Shown: positions 1 to 5,138 of the stretch, piece by piece
Layout: every line of letters starts with the position of its first letter
Numbering within the stretch: the first letter of the stretch is position 1
Assembly (NCBI GenBank): GCA_019323355.1
Contig: JAHWHI010000021.1
Location: 1 to 5,138, forward strand
Source of the DNA: Candidatus Woesearchaeota archaeon
GTDB taxonomy: Archaea; Nanobdellota; Nanobdellia; Woesearchaeales; WJKV01
Direction of reading: 5' to 3'
DNA: 5,138 bases
Program-made: the position numbers and the translations under genes
The notes under the pieces: model-generated
Databases searched by the model: none
What the model was told of the DNA's origin: nothing
The model's input: the letters and a program-made list of their open reading frames with translations, nothing else

Positions 1-1101
1 AGAAATCGTGAGCATTATAAGGATCGAGATCAAGGACATGTAATTAACATCCCAGACACTTATGTCTAACCTTAAATTGCTTATCATTGTCCAGAAATCA
101 AAACCAACATAATAACTATCAATGAAGAACTGGACATAGGGCTTGAATGTATAGTATGCTGTGGCAACAACCATTGTGACTGCCAGCACACCAGAGATAA
201 GCACCATTGGAAGCATGAATGTGCCAAAATCACCATATTTCTTGTTGAAGAGCATTGATTTGTGCTGGATTGTCGTCAGCAGGGTTCCTTTGAGCCATCT
301 GTTCCTCTGGCGATAATAACCTTTCAGATCTTCAGGAGCAGCTGTATATGCATCAACATCCAGAAGCTGGACAACCTTATAATGATGTTTTTGGAGACGA
401 TATGTCATCTCCATATCTTCAACAATATTTGTCTCGTCAAAACCTCCAAGTTTCCGGACCACGTCTGTCCTATATACACTGAAAGCACCCGGGACAACAT
501 GGACACAGTCAATCTGGCCCATAAGTTTCTTGTAGAACATGTTAATCAGATATTCTGCGAACTGCACTTTCTGGATAAATGATTTTGGCTTTCTTACTTT
601 CATGCAAGGAAGTACTGCAGCAACATTCTCGTCTGTGAAGTGTGCCAATAATCTTTTCAGTGCTGGCGGAGCCACTGAGGAATCAGCATCAAAGCAAACT
701 AGAAACTCTCCTTTCGAATGCTTTAAGCCATAGTTCATAGGCGCTGCCTTTCCTTTGCCTTTCTCTTTTACCTTGTTAAGAAGCTTGATGTCTGTATCTG
801 GATTTTTTCTGATGATCTCCTCAACAATCTCCTGTGTCTTGTCTGTGCTGCCATCGTTTATGACAATAATTTCGTATTTGTCCCTTGGATATGTAAGCTT
901 GATCGAGGATTCTAATGTTTTTGCGACCTTTTTCTCTTCGTTCCAGACAGGAATCAGGATCGAGACAAAAGGGATCCGTTTCAGCTTTGCCTTTTTTTCC
1001 TTTGTAATGCCCTGATCAACAAGGACGAGAAACCAAAATACTACAAAATACAATGAAATCACGTAAACTCCCCAAATGAAGCTTTCTGGTAATCCTGCCA
1101 T
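1..1101 (-). CDS. Membrane-anchored family 2 glycosyltransferase, processive type (partial, 3' end off the left edge)
   Basis: The minus frame is open from ATG at 1101 to base 1, giving 367 residues without a stop; the C-terminus lies outside the window. Residues 9-29 form an N-terminal membrane anchor. The GT-A catalytic domain follows: FVSILIPVWNEE at 45-56, NDGSTD at 82-87 (nucleotide binding), DAD at 138-140 (metal-binding DxD), PGAFSVYR at 204-211, ED at 228-229 (probable catalytic base) and QRNRW at 265-269. The last fits QxxRW, the mark of processive enzymes such as PgaC/IcaA, hyaluronan synthase and BcsA. Membrane segments follow at about 294-318 and from 356 on. By family it should use a nucleotide-sugar at the cytosolic face of the membrane to build a polymer or glycolipid; sugar and product cannot be read from sequence. 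It lies downstream of two GT-C-like genes but has its own TATA box. Family call firm; processivity probable. Confidence 0.93.
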   Translation of the reverse strand, partial: MAGLPESFIWGVYVISLYFVVFWFLVLVDQGITKEKKAKLKRIPFVSILIPVWNEEKKVAKTLESSIKLTYPRDKYEIIVINDGSTDKTQEIVEEIIRKNPDTDIKLLNKVKEKGKGKAAPMNYGLKHSKGEFLVCFDADSSVAPPALKRLLAHFTDENVAAVLPCMKVRKPKSFIQKVQFAEYLINMFYKKLMGQIDCVHVVPGAFSVYRTDVVRKLGGFDETNIVEDMEMTYRLQKHHYKVVQLLDVDAYTAAPEDLKGYYRQRNRWLKGTLLTTIQHKSMLFNKKYGDFGTFMLPMVLISGVLAVTMVVATAYYTFKPYVQFFIDSYYVGFDFWTMISNLRLDISVWDVNYMSLISILIMLTIS

Positions 1102-1103
1102 AC

Positions 1104-1117
1104 TCCAATTTTTTGGA
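1104..1117. promoter_or_regulatory. Small dyad between TATA box and start codon
   Basis: TCCAA-TTTT-TTGGA is a perfect inverted repeat with 5-base arms and a 4-base centre, placed between the TATA box (1123-1131) and the ATG at 1101. In archaea, repressors often bind between the TATA box and the transcription start, so it could be an operator. A 5-base, A+T-rich dyad can also arise by chance, hence the low confidence. Confidence 0.2.
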
Positions 1118-1122
1118 ATTGC

Positions 1123-1131
1123 TTATATAAA
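1123..1131 (-). promoter_or_regulatory. TATA box of the family 2 glycosyltransferase gene
   Basis: The minus strand reads TTTATATAA, a near-ideal archaeal TATA box, preceded by an A-rich GAAATA stretch that could serve as BRE. Its centre is about 26 bases upstream of the ATG at 1101, so the predicted transcript starts at or within a few bases of the start codon (leaderless). There is no Shine-Dalgarno sequence in between. It begins only 9 bases beyond the stop codon of the upstream gene (1140-1142), so this gene can be transcribed independently of the upstream pair. Confidence 0.7.
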
Positions 1132-1139
1132 TATTTCGG

Positions 1140-2429
1140 TCAGCCGCTTATAAAGCGCCAAATCTCGATACCGCCCTTATTATAGATATTCTCAAAATGA
1201 GTTTTGCTAGGGAGAAGGAACAGAAGTCCCTGGTCAGGACTGGACCAGACTTTGCCAGATTTCATAGAACTATCAATCCATATATATTCTATGTTATATT
1301 TATCCAATAGTTCAGAGGTCTGCTTTAGATTTTTAGACTGGAATATCTCCTCTGAGATCTTTGGTTTTGGGTCAAAGATTGTTGTGAACGGAGTATTATC
1401 AGTATAATATTCTATCCAGAATGAATATTCTGGCATTGTCAATATAATACTTCCATGTCCGCCTTCAAAAGCTTGGAAGGATTCGAGCATTGCAGAATTT
1501 GGCATTGACTCTGCTTCACGATCTGCAAAAGATACTGCAGAGAACAAGAATGAGCAGATCAAAGCGATTATTGCGAGAAGCCCGATAAATTTGATATCCC
1601 ATTTTCTTTTTGCCAATGCATGAAACGCATGTGATGCAAAGAATACTATGAGAATGTTCAGATAGATAATAAAGAAGATATATTTTGTCGAGAGCAGGAA
1701 CAGGGCAATGCCTGCGAAATAAAGGATTATGAATTTAAATTTGTATTTCCAGGACATCAAGAAGCCAAAAATTGCCAATATCAGCATTGTAATCCCAACA
1801 CCAATATGCGCTCCAAACTCAAGGATGAAATCTTTCAAAAAATAGCTTGATATCGAACCGTTCAACGGCACCAGGAGCGGATTCAAATATATCAGTTGGT
1901 AAAAGATATAGCCAAGGACTGCTGCAGAAGCGATTGCAGAATAATTTTTTTTCTTCTTTAGTGTCAGGCAGTAAGTAAGCAAGAACATCGGTGTTACTAT
2001 GGCAATAACTCCGAAAAGTGCTGTTGAAATAAAGACCAATGTTCCAAAGATATGATAGATCGGCTTTTTCTGCTGGAACAGGTAGAAACCGAGCAAGATA
2101 AGGAACAGTAATATTGAGTGGGGAGTAAAATAATTGCAGATGTAGATAAAAGGTATTGAAAATAACAATAAGAATAACAAGATGAAAGTATAATTAATCG
2201 TGAATTTCAATTTTCTCAAGTTAAGATAGATCAATAACAATATCCCGGCCCCTAGCAGTAATGGCAGTATCTTGAATAACATAGGGTCAAGAGAATATTT
2301 TAGCATGTAATAATATGGCAGTGAGCCTGGAATGATCCCTGTCTTTAGTCTGAGAATTGTCGGAGACAAAAGCACAAGCACTGCAAAAACAAACAGGATT
2401 ATTTTGTTCTTATAGATTATGTCTTTCAT
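1140..2429 (-). CDS. Multi-pass membrane protein, degenerate STT3/GT-C-like
   Basis: The protein has 429 residues from ATG 2429, chosen because this ATG overlaps the upstream gene's TGA as ATGA; a GTG nine codons earlier (2456) is less likely. There are about ten hydrophobic segments (roughly 8-26, 53-71, 78-99, 105-118, 128-155, 165-187, 208-225, 230-250, 251-269, 281-302), then a soluble domain at 303-429 predicted to lie outside the cell. The plan matches STT3/AglB and its upstream neighbour. LPYYYML at 37-43, just after the first membrane helix, lines up with the DPYYHLR-type loop of STT3 but has Leu for the catalytic or metal-binding Asp. MPEYSFWI at 332-339 sits where WWDYGYWI would be, and ELLDKYNIEYIWID (373-386) resembles the STT3 C-terminal fold. 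Glycosyl transfer activity is therefore doubtful; an accessory role, or binding of a glycan or lipid, is possible. Homology is by eye. Confidence 0.75.
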   Translation of the reverse strand: MKDIIYKNKIILFVFAVLVLLSPTILRLKTGIIPGSLPYYYMLKYSLDPMLFKILPLLLGAGILLLIYLNLRKLKFTINYTFILLFLLLFSIPFIYICNYFTPHSILLFLILLGFYLFQQKKPIYHIFGTLVFISTALFGVIAIVTPMFLLTYCLTLKKKKNYSAIASAAVLGYIFYQLIYLNPLLVPLNGSISSYFLKDFILEFGAHIGVGITMLILAIFGFLMSWKYKFKFIILYFAGIALFLLSTKYIFFIIYLNILIVFFASHAFHALAKRKWDIKFIGLLAIIALICSFLFSAVSFADREAESMPNSAMLESFQAFEGGHGSIILTMPEYSFWIEYYTDNTPFTTIFDPKPKISEEIFQSKNLKQTSELLDKYNIEYIWIDSSMKSGKVWSSPDQGLLFLLPSKTHFENIYNKGGIEIWRFISG

Positions 2430-2435
2430 TTTTTT
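2426..2435 (-). promoter_or_regulatory. ATGA start/stop overlap with A AAA AAA heptamer
   Basis: On the minus strand the upstream gene ends AGA AAA AAA TGA (2437-2426) and the downstream gene starts with the ATG at 2429-2427. This is a classic translational-coupling overlap; there is no good Shine-Dalgarno sequence, only A-rich sequence. The run of seven A's (2435-2429) is also in the X-XXY-YYZ phase of a -1 slippery site. A one-base slip back would carry ribosomes past the TGA directly into the downstream frame. Which of the two mechanisms operates cannot be told from sequence. Confidence 0.5.
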
Positions 2436-3907
2436 CTTTTTGTGACTGTTCCACACTTAAGTTCAAATATTTTTACTTTTTCGTCATACACCAGATCAAA
2501 ACATGTAGGAGTCAGATATTTTATCTGCATGTCTTCTGGCTGCAATATATGGGTGACATCATACTGGTCAAGTAGCTCTATAGCTTTGATCTCTACAGGC
2601 GTGTTATAGATCTCCTCGATATCTATCAATCTTTGCTCTGGCATAGGCGCCATAAGAAAGTCCATATCAACAACATTAGCTATCTGATTATTGTATGTTA
2701 TCAAGTAGCCATATTTCAAAGGAGCGAGAAGGACTGCTCCTTTTCCTTCATTGATATTGAGCCAGTTGATAGCCTCTATTGAATCCGAGTCAATTGTTTC
2801 TGTTCCAGCTGCAAATATTACACTAGGAATCAATGATGTGAGTAGGAATAAAACAATGAATACAACTATGAAGAATGGGGCGAGCTTGTCGATCTTTGTC
2901 TTGTATATGTAATCAAGCGAGATCTTGAAAAATAAGCTGAAAAGCAGTATGAGCACAATTCCCAGGACAGAAAGCCCCAGGTTTAGGGTTATGAGTTTTA
3001 GCCAAAGCAATACAGCAACTGAGATCGCGAGAGATGTCAACAGATAAACGTCTTTTCTTTTTTCCCTAAACATATATTTGTATAAGATATAACATCCTAG
3101 TAGAAGGGGAACTATTCCAATCCCAGATATTGCCCTAAGAAGAGTTATATCTTTGAAATATCTGCTTAGTACTGATGGCGGAATATTCTGCCATATCAAG
3201 CCAGGACCATGCGCCAAAAATGCACTTTTGTATACCAGAAGAGATATCCACAAAGTTATGAAGATAAAGAACAAGACTAGTTCAAGAGTTCGGGCCTTAT
3301 ACTGAAATTTCTCTAGATATGCAAGAAGAGTGTAGATGATGAATGCCAGTATCAAAATCAAAGAAGAAAGATCGACCAATGGCAATAAAAACGTAAGGAC
3401 CACAAAAAGGATCACAAAACTTTTCTGATGCTGACGCATGAAAGCATACAACGCAAGGAACATCAAGGGTATCTGCAATGAATGCGAAGAGACTGTGTTC
3501 AATGTGCTTGTGATATAGATCGGGATAAATCCAGAGATTCCAGCTGTGAACAGGGATGCACCTGTGCTTTTTGTGATATATTTTGAGATGAGATAAACTA
3601 TGAAGATTAGTGATGCTGCGAAAAGGTTAGGAAGGATTTTTCCAATCAAAGCAATAGGAAAAAAATATGAAAGACCTGCCAAGATATAGTGAAATACTGG
3701 AAGAAAAATGAATGTTCTTCCCCCATAGCTAAGAGTATCATGAAATATCGGCCTGCCTGTCTCGCTGATCGCTTTTATCTGACGCAGATCGAAATAAGCA
3801 TCTGGAGAAAAACTTTCTGCCTGAAATGCAAAATAAAGCCGAAATGCTAGCACTGCTAAGAAAATCAGAATCAACAAAAAAGCAATAGTCCCCCTTCTGA
3901 GTTTCAT
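2426..3907 (-). CDS. Multi-pass GT-C-fold glycosyltransferase-like protein, STT3/AglB-related
   Basis: The protein has 493 residues from ATG 3907; an in-frame GTG at 3913 would add two. About twelve membrane segments (6-27, 67-84, 92-110, 117-135, 145-158, 164-178, 181-198, 207-226, 258-278, 287-305, 307-327, 342-365) precede a soluble domain at 366-493. The first external loop (about 28-66) has D36-A-Y-F-D-L-R42, matching the D-x-Y-F/Y-x-x-R loop of STT3 oligosaccharyltransferases that carries a catalytic or metal-binding Asp. At 396-401 PLKYGY takes the place of WWDYGY: YGY is kept, but the WWD that binds the acceptor sequon is gone. ELLDQYDVTHIL at 444-455 resembles the STT3 C-terminus. 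By family it would move a sugar from a polyprenyl-phosphate carrier outside the membrane, probably not onto N-X-S/T sequons. It is first gene of a pair overlapping by ATGA at 2426-2429. The general GT-C call is likely; the exact substrate is unknown. Confidence 0.78.
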   Translation of the reverse strand: MKLRRGTIAFLLILIFLAVLAFRLYFAFQAESFSPDAYFDLRQIKAISETGRPIFHDTLSYGGRTFIFLPVFHYILAGLSYFFPIALIGKILPNLFAASLIFIVYLISKYITKSTGASLFTAGISGFIPIYITSTLNTVSSHSLQIPLMFLALYAFMRQHQKSFVILFVVLTFLLPLVDLSSLILILAFIIYTLLAYLEKFQYKARTLELVLFFIFITLWISLLVYKSAFLAHGPGLIWQNIPPSVLSRYFKDITLLRAISGIGIVPLLLGCYILYKYMFREKRKDVYLLTSLAISVAVLLWLKLITLNLGLSVLGIVLILLFSLFFKISLDYIYKTKIDKLAPFFIVVFIVLFLLTSLIPSVIFAAGTETIDSDSIEAINWLNINEGKGAVLLAPLKYGYLITYNNQIANVVDMDFLMAPMPEQRLIDIEEIYNTPVEIKAIELLDQYDVTHILQPEDMQIKYLTPTCFDLVYDEKVKIFELKCGTVTKRKK

Positions 3908-3910
3908 TAT

Positions 3911-3923
3911 CACCTATCAGGTG
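3911..3923. promoter_or_regulatory. Dyad at the predicted start site of the GT-C-like gene pair, overlapping an SD-like AGGTGA
   Basis: CACCT-ATC-AGGTG is a perfect inverted repeat with 5-base arms and a 3-base centre. Its left arm on the plus strand corresponds, on the minus strand, to AGGTG just ahead of ATG 3907, so it includes a Shine-Dalgarno-like AGGTGA (3915-3910). The predicted transcription start (about 3911-3913) falls inside it. It could be an operator covering the start site; an RNA hairpin would form only if transcription began upstream of 3923. Functional meaning is inferred. Confidence 0.3.
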
Positions 3924-3933
3924 GTCTGAAGCC

Positions 3934-3941
3934 TATTTAAA
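3934..3941 (-). promoter_or_regulatory. TATA box of the GT-C-like gene pair
   Basis: The minus strand reads TTTAAATA, a close match to the archaeal TATA consensus. Its centre lies about 24 bases from the GTG at 3913 and about 30 from the ATG at 3907, so the transcript should start next to the start codon and have essentially no leader. It probably drives both membrane-protein genes as one transcript, since they overlap. Confidence 0.65.
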
Positions 3942-3987
3942 GCTTGTCCTCTAGCTTGGAATTTTTCTAAGTCAAAAAGAGAAAATC

Positions 3988-3995
3988 TTTTTAAC
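3988..3995 (+). promoter_or_regulatory. TATA-like box of radB
   Basis: TTTTTAAC preceded by the A-rich stretch GAGAAAATC (BRE-like) lies with its centre about 25 bases upstream of the radB ATG at 4017. There is no Shine-Dalgarno sequence before that ATG, so a leaderless mRNA is predicted. The box is a weaker match than the one serving the opposite strand 50 bp away. The two promoters point away from each other and do not overlap. Confidence 0.5.
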
Positions 3996-4016
3996 TGGCA
4001 AATCTTTATTGATAGT

Positions 4017-4715
4017 ATGGGGAGAATAAGCGCGGGCACTTCAGTAATGGATGATTTTCTTGGAGGTTATGAGACAGACATAATCACAACAATATACGGG
4101 CCTTCTGCTTCTGGAAAGACAAACTTATGCCTACTGGCTGCAATACGGGCTGCAAAAAACAAGAAAGTCATCTATGTTGATACAGAGGGAGGTTTTAGTG
4201 TCGAGCGTGTGAAACAGATAACAAATGAATATGAACGAGTACTCCGGAATATCCATGTATTAAGACCAACAACATTTGAAGAACAGACAAAAGCAATGAA
4301 TAAGCTCAGGAAAATGATCGATAACAAGATAGGTCTGATTGTCATTGATACTATCTCAATGCTCTACAGGCTTGAACTTGGAGGGGATGGAGAAGATGTA
4401 TATGATATCAACCGAGCAATGGGAAGGCAGATCGCAATGCTCTCTGAGATCGCACGCAAGAAAGATATTCCTGTCCTGTGCAGCAACCAGGTATATGCTG
4501 ATTTTGAGAACAAGGATAAGGTCAATATGGTCGGAGGAGATTTACTGAAGTATGGAAGCAAATGCCTGATCGAACTGCAGAAGACTCCTGGAGGAAATTG
4601 CAGGGCCATAATCAAGAAACACAGGAGCATGCCTGTTGAAAAAGAAGTATTGTTCAAGATCGTTGAAAAAGGGATAGAAAAAACAAAAGAAGGAAAAGGA
4701 TTTCGCTTCTTCTAG
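4017..4715 (+). CDS. radB: DNA repair and recombination protein RadB
   Basis: A complete 232-residue protein, the usual size for RadB, the archaeal RadA/RecA paralogue that has only the ATPase core and no N-terminal helix-hairpin-helix domain. The start IS-AGTSVMDDFLGGYE (4-19) is the standard RadB/KaiC-type opening, which supports ATG 4017. Walker A is GPSASGKT at 28-35 (Ala in place of the more usual second Gly, but GxxxxGKT is intact), DTEGGF lies at 55-60, Walker B is LIVID at 107-111, SNQVY at 156-160 marks the L2-adjacent region, and KHRS is at 200-203. RadB binds ATP and DNA weakly and is regarded as a recombination mediator working with RadA and Holliday junction resolvase Hjc. It is transcribed alone, divergent from the membrane-protein pair, and its TAG stop shares CTAG with the opposing rpsB gene. 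RadB is typical of Euryarchaeota and DPANN and missing from Crenarchaeota, which guides the taxonomic reading. Confidence 0.95.
   Translation: MGRISAGTSVMDDFLGGYETDIITTIYGPSASGKTNLCLLAAIRAAKNKKVIYVDTEGGFSVERVKQITNEYERVLRNIHVLRPTTFEEQTKAMNKLRKMIDNKIGLIVIDTISMLYRLELGGDGEDVYDINRAMGRQIAMLSEIARKKDIPVLCSNQVYADFENKDKVNMVGGDLLKYGSKCLIELQKTPGGNCRAIIKKHRSMPVEKEVLFKIVEKGIEKTKEGKGFRFF
4678..4697 (-). terminator. Possible U-tract termination zone for rpsB inside radB
   Basis: Beyond the rpsB stop, the minus strand runs through T4 (4697-4694), T4 (4688-4685) and T6 (4683-4678), the complement of Lys/Glu-rich radB codons. Archaeal RNA polymerase terminates on U-rich runs without needing a hairpin, and no other space is available. 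The A-runs may simply reflect the lysine-rich radB C-terminus. Confidence 0.3.
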
Positions 4716-5138
4716 TCTTCTAAAAATTCATTCATCTGCTTGTCTATTGCGTCCTGTCCTCTTGCTTTAAGATATTCGTTTGCAAGCAGGAAAAAAACTA
4801 AGCCTAAAGCCTGTCTTCCTTTGTTATTGCACGGAATTACCATATCGAGATTGTTAGACTCGTTGTTTGTGTCACAAAGACCGATTATTGCAAGACCTGC
4901 TTTCTTCGCGTCCTTGACAGCGTTACGGTCTGGCCAAGCGTCTGTGACAAGCATTATCTTTGCCTCTGTGAAGGTTTCGAGACCCGGGTTTGTTAAAACA
5001 CCTGGGGGGTATCTTCCTGCAAAGACCTTTGCTCCTGTTAAATCACCGAACATCCTTACTGGCTTCCAGCCGTTTTCCCTCCTCGAGACAACCATTATGT
5101 CCTCTGGGGCGTAGTAGCTTAACAGGTTTATGGCCATC
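4712..5138 (-). CDS. rpsB: Small ribosomal subunit protein uS2 (S2), partial, 5' end off the right edge
   Basis: About 141 residues of the C-terminal part of archaeal uS2, a protein that normally has about 200-230 residues. The frame is open to the right edge; the ATG at 5137 is internal, since the family's conserved N-terminal portion (including the segment before 'pedIlVvs') must lie beyond the window. Diagnostic blocks counted from that ATG: PEDIMVVS (11-18), KVFAGRYPPGVLTNP (37-51), VTDAWPDRNAVKDAKKAG (64-81), IIGLCDTNN (84-92), DMVIPCNNKGRQALGLVFFL (98-117) and the C-terminal helix LANEYLKARG. The protein sits on the back of the 30S head/body junction and helps position mRNA. The archaeal-type short acidic tail ends in EFLED. 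The stop TAG lies in CTAG, shared with radB on the other strand. Archaeal S2 genes often sit with eno, rpl13 and rpoN, which would be expected to the right. Confidence 0.95.
   Translation of the reverse strand, partial: MAINLLSYYAPEDIMVVSRRENGWKPVRMFGDLTGAKVFAGRYPPGVLTNPGLETFTEAKIMLVTDAWPDRNAVKDAKKAGLAIIGLCDTNNESNNLDMVIPCNNKGRQALGLVFFLLANEYLKARGQDAIDKQMNEFLED

Noticed and set aside
262..1015. Plus-strand reading frames inside the glycosyltransferase gene (262-582, 539-733, 755-1015)
   Set aside because: They are antisense to a conserved GT2 domain with all motifs intact, overlap one another, and show no family motifs.
2430..2456. N-terminal extension of the middle gene to GTG 2456 (adds nine residues, MWNSHKKKK)
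   Set aside because: It would overlap the upstream gene by 31 bases and has no ribosome site; ATG 2429 in an ATGA overlap is a much more usual arrangement. A TAA lies directly before the GTG.
1140..3907. Calling either membrane protein AglB (oligosaccharyltransferase)
   Set aside because: WWDYG is missing in both, and the DPYY-type Asp is missing in one, so a firm AglB label would overstate the evidence.
3940..3957. AAGCT...AGCTT inverted pair, also readable as AGCTT direct repeats, between the divergent promoters
   Set aside because: Arms of 5 bases with an 8-base gap in A+T-rich DNA are expected by chance; there is no stronger symmetry, and one arm overlaps the TATA box.
3955..3971. CTTGG...CTAAG imperfect dyad midway between the two TATA boxes
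   Set aside because: Only 4 of 5 arm positions pair, so it is too weak to call an operator.
4017..4715. RadA or KaiC-like protein as the identity of the plus-strand ATPase
   Set aside because: RadA would be over 300 residues with a helix-hairpin-helix domain; the 232-residue core with KHRS and the GGYE opening fits RadB best.
4364..5114. Antisense frames inside radB (4364-4657, minus) and inside rpsB (4740-5114, plus)
   Set aside because: Both are explained by the confidently identified gene on the other strand and have no recognisable domain.

Overview
The window looks archaeal, most likely from a euryarchaeal-type or DPANN lineage (Woesearchaeota/Pacearchaeota-like is my best guess, not proven). 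The reasons are a RadB recombinase paralogue, an archaeal-type ribosomal protein uS2, TATA boxes about 26 bp upstream of start codons with no untranslated leader, and A+T-rich DNA. Coding density is very high: five genes fill the window, and the only intergenic spaces are about 38 bp and 109 bp.

Layout, left to right. (1) 1-1101, minus: a membrane-anchored family 2 glycosyltransferase with the D/DxD/ED/QxxRW signature of processive enzymes, cut by the left edge. (2) 1140-2429, minus: a multi-pass membrane protein with an extracytoplasmic C-terminal domain. (3) 2426-3907, minus: a second, related multi-pass protein, joined to the previous gene by an ATGA overlap. Both resemble STT3/AglB-type GT-C glycosyltransferases in overall plan, but both lack the WWDYG motif. 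(4) 4017-4715, plus: radB, divergent from gene 3 across an intergenic promoter region. (5) 4712-5138, minus: ribosomal protein S2, missing its N-terminus at the right edge. It meets radB tail to tail on one shared CTAG.

Genes 1-3 read as a cell-surface glycan module: a cytosolic-face GT2 that makes or extends a lipid-linked or secreted sugar chain, and two GT-C-like membrane proteins that could act on it from the outside. radB and rpsB are housekeeping genes. The most interesting points are an exactly in-frame A AAA AAA heptamer at the gene 3/gene 2 junction that could join the two proteins by -1 frameshifting, the apparent loss of GT-C active-site residues in one or both paralogues, and the shared stop palindrome. 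I did not find CRISPR arrays, transposons, tRNAs or rRNAs.
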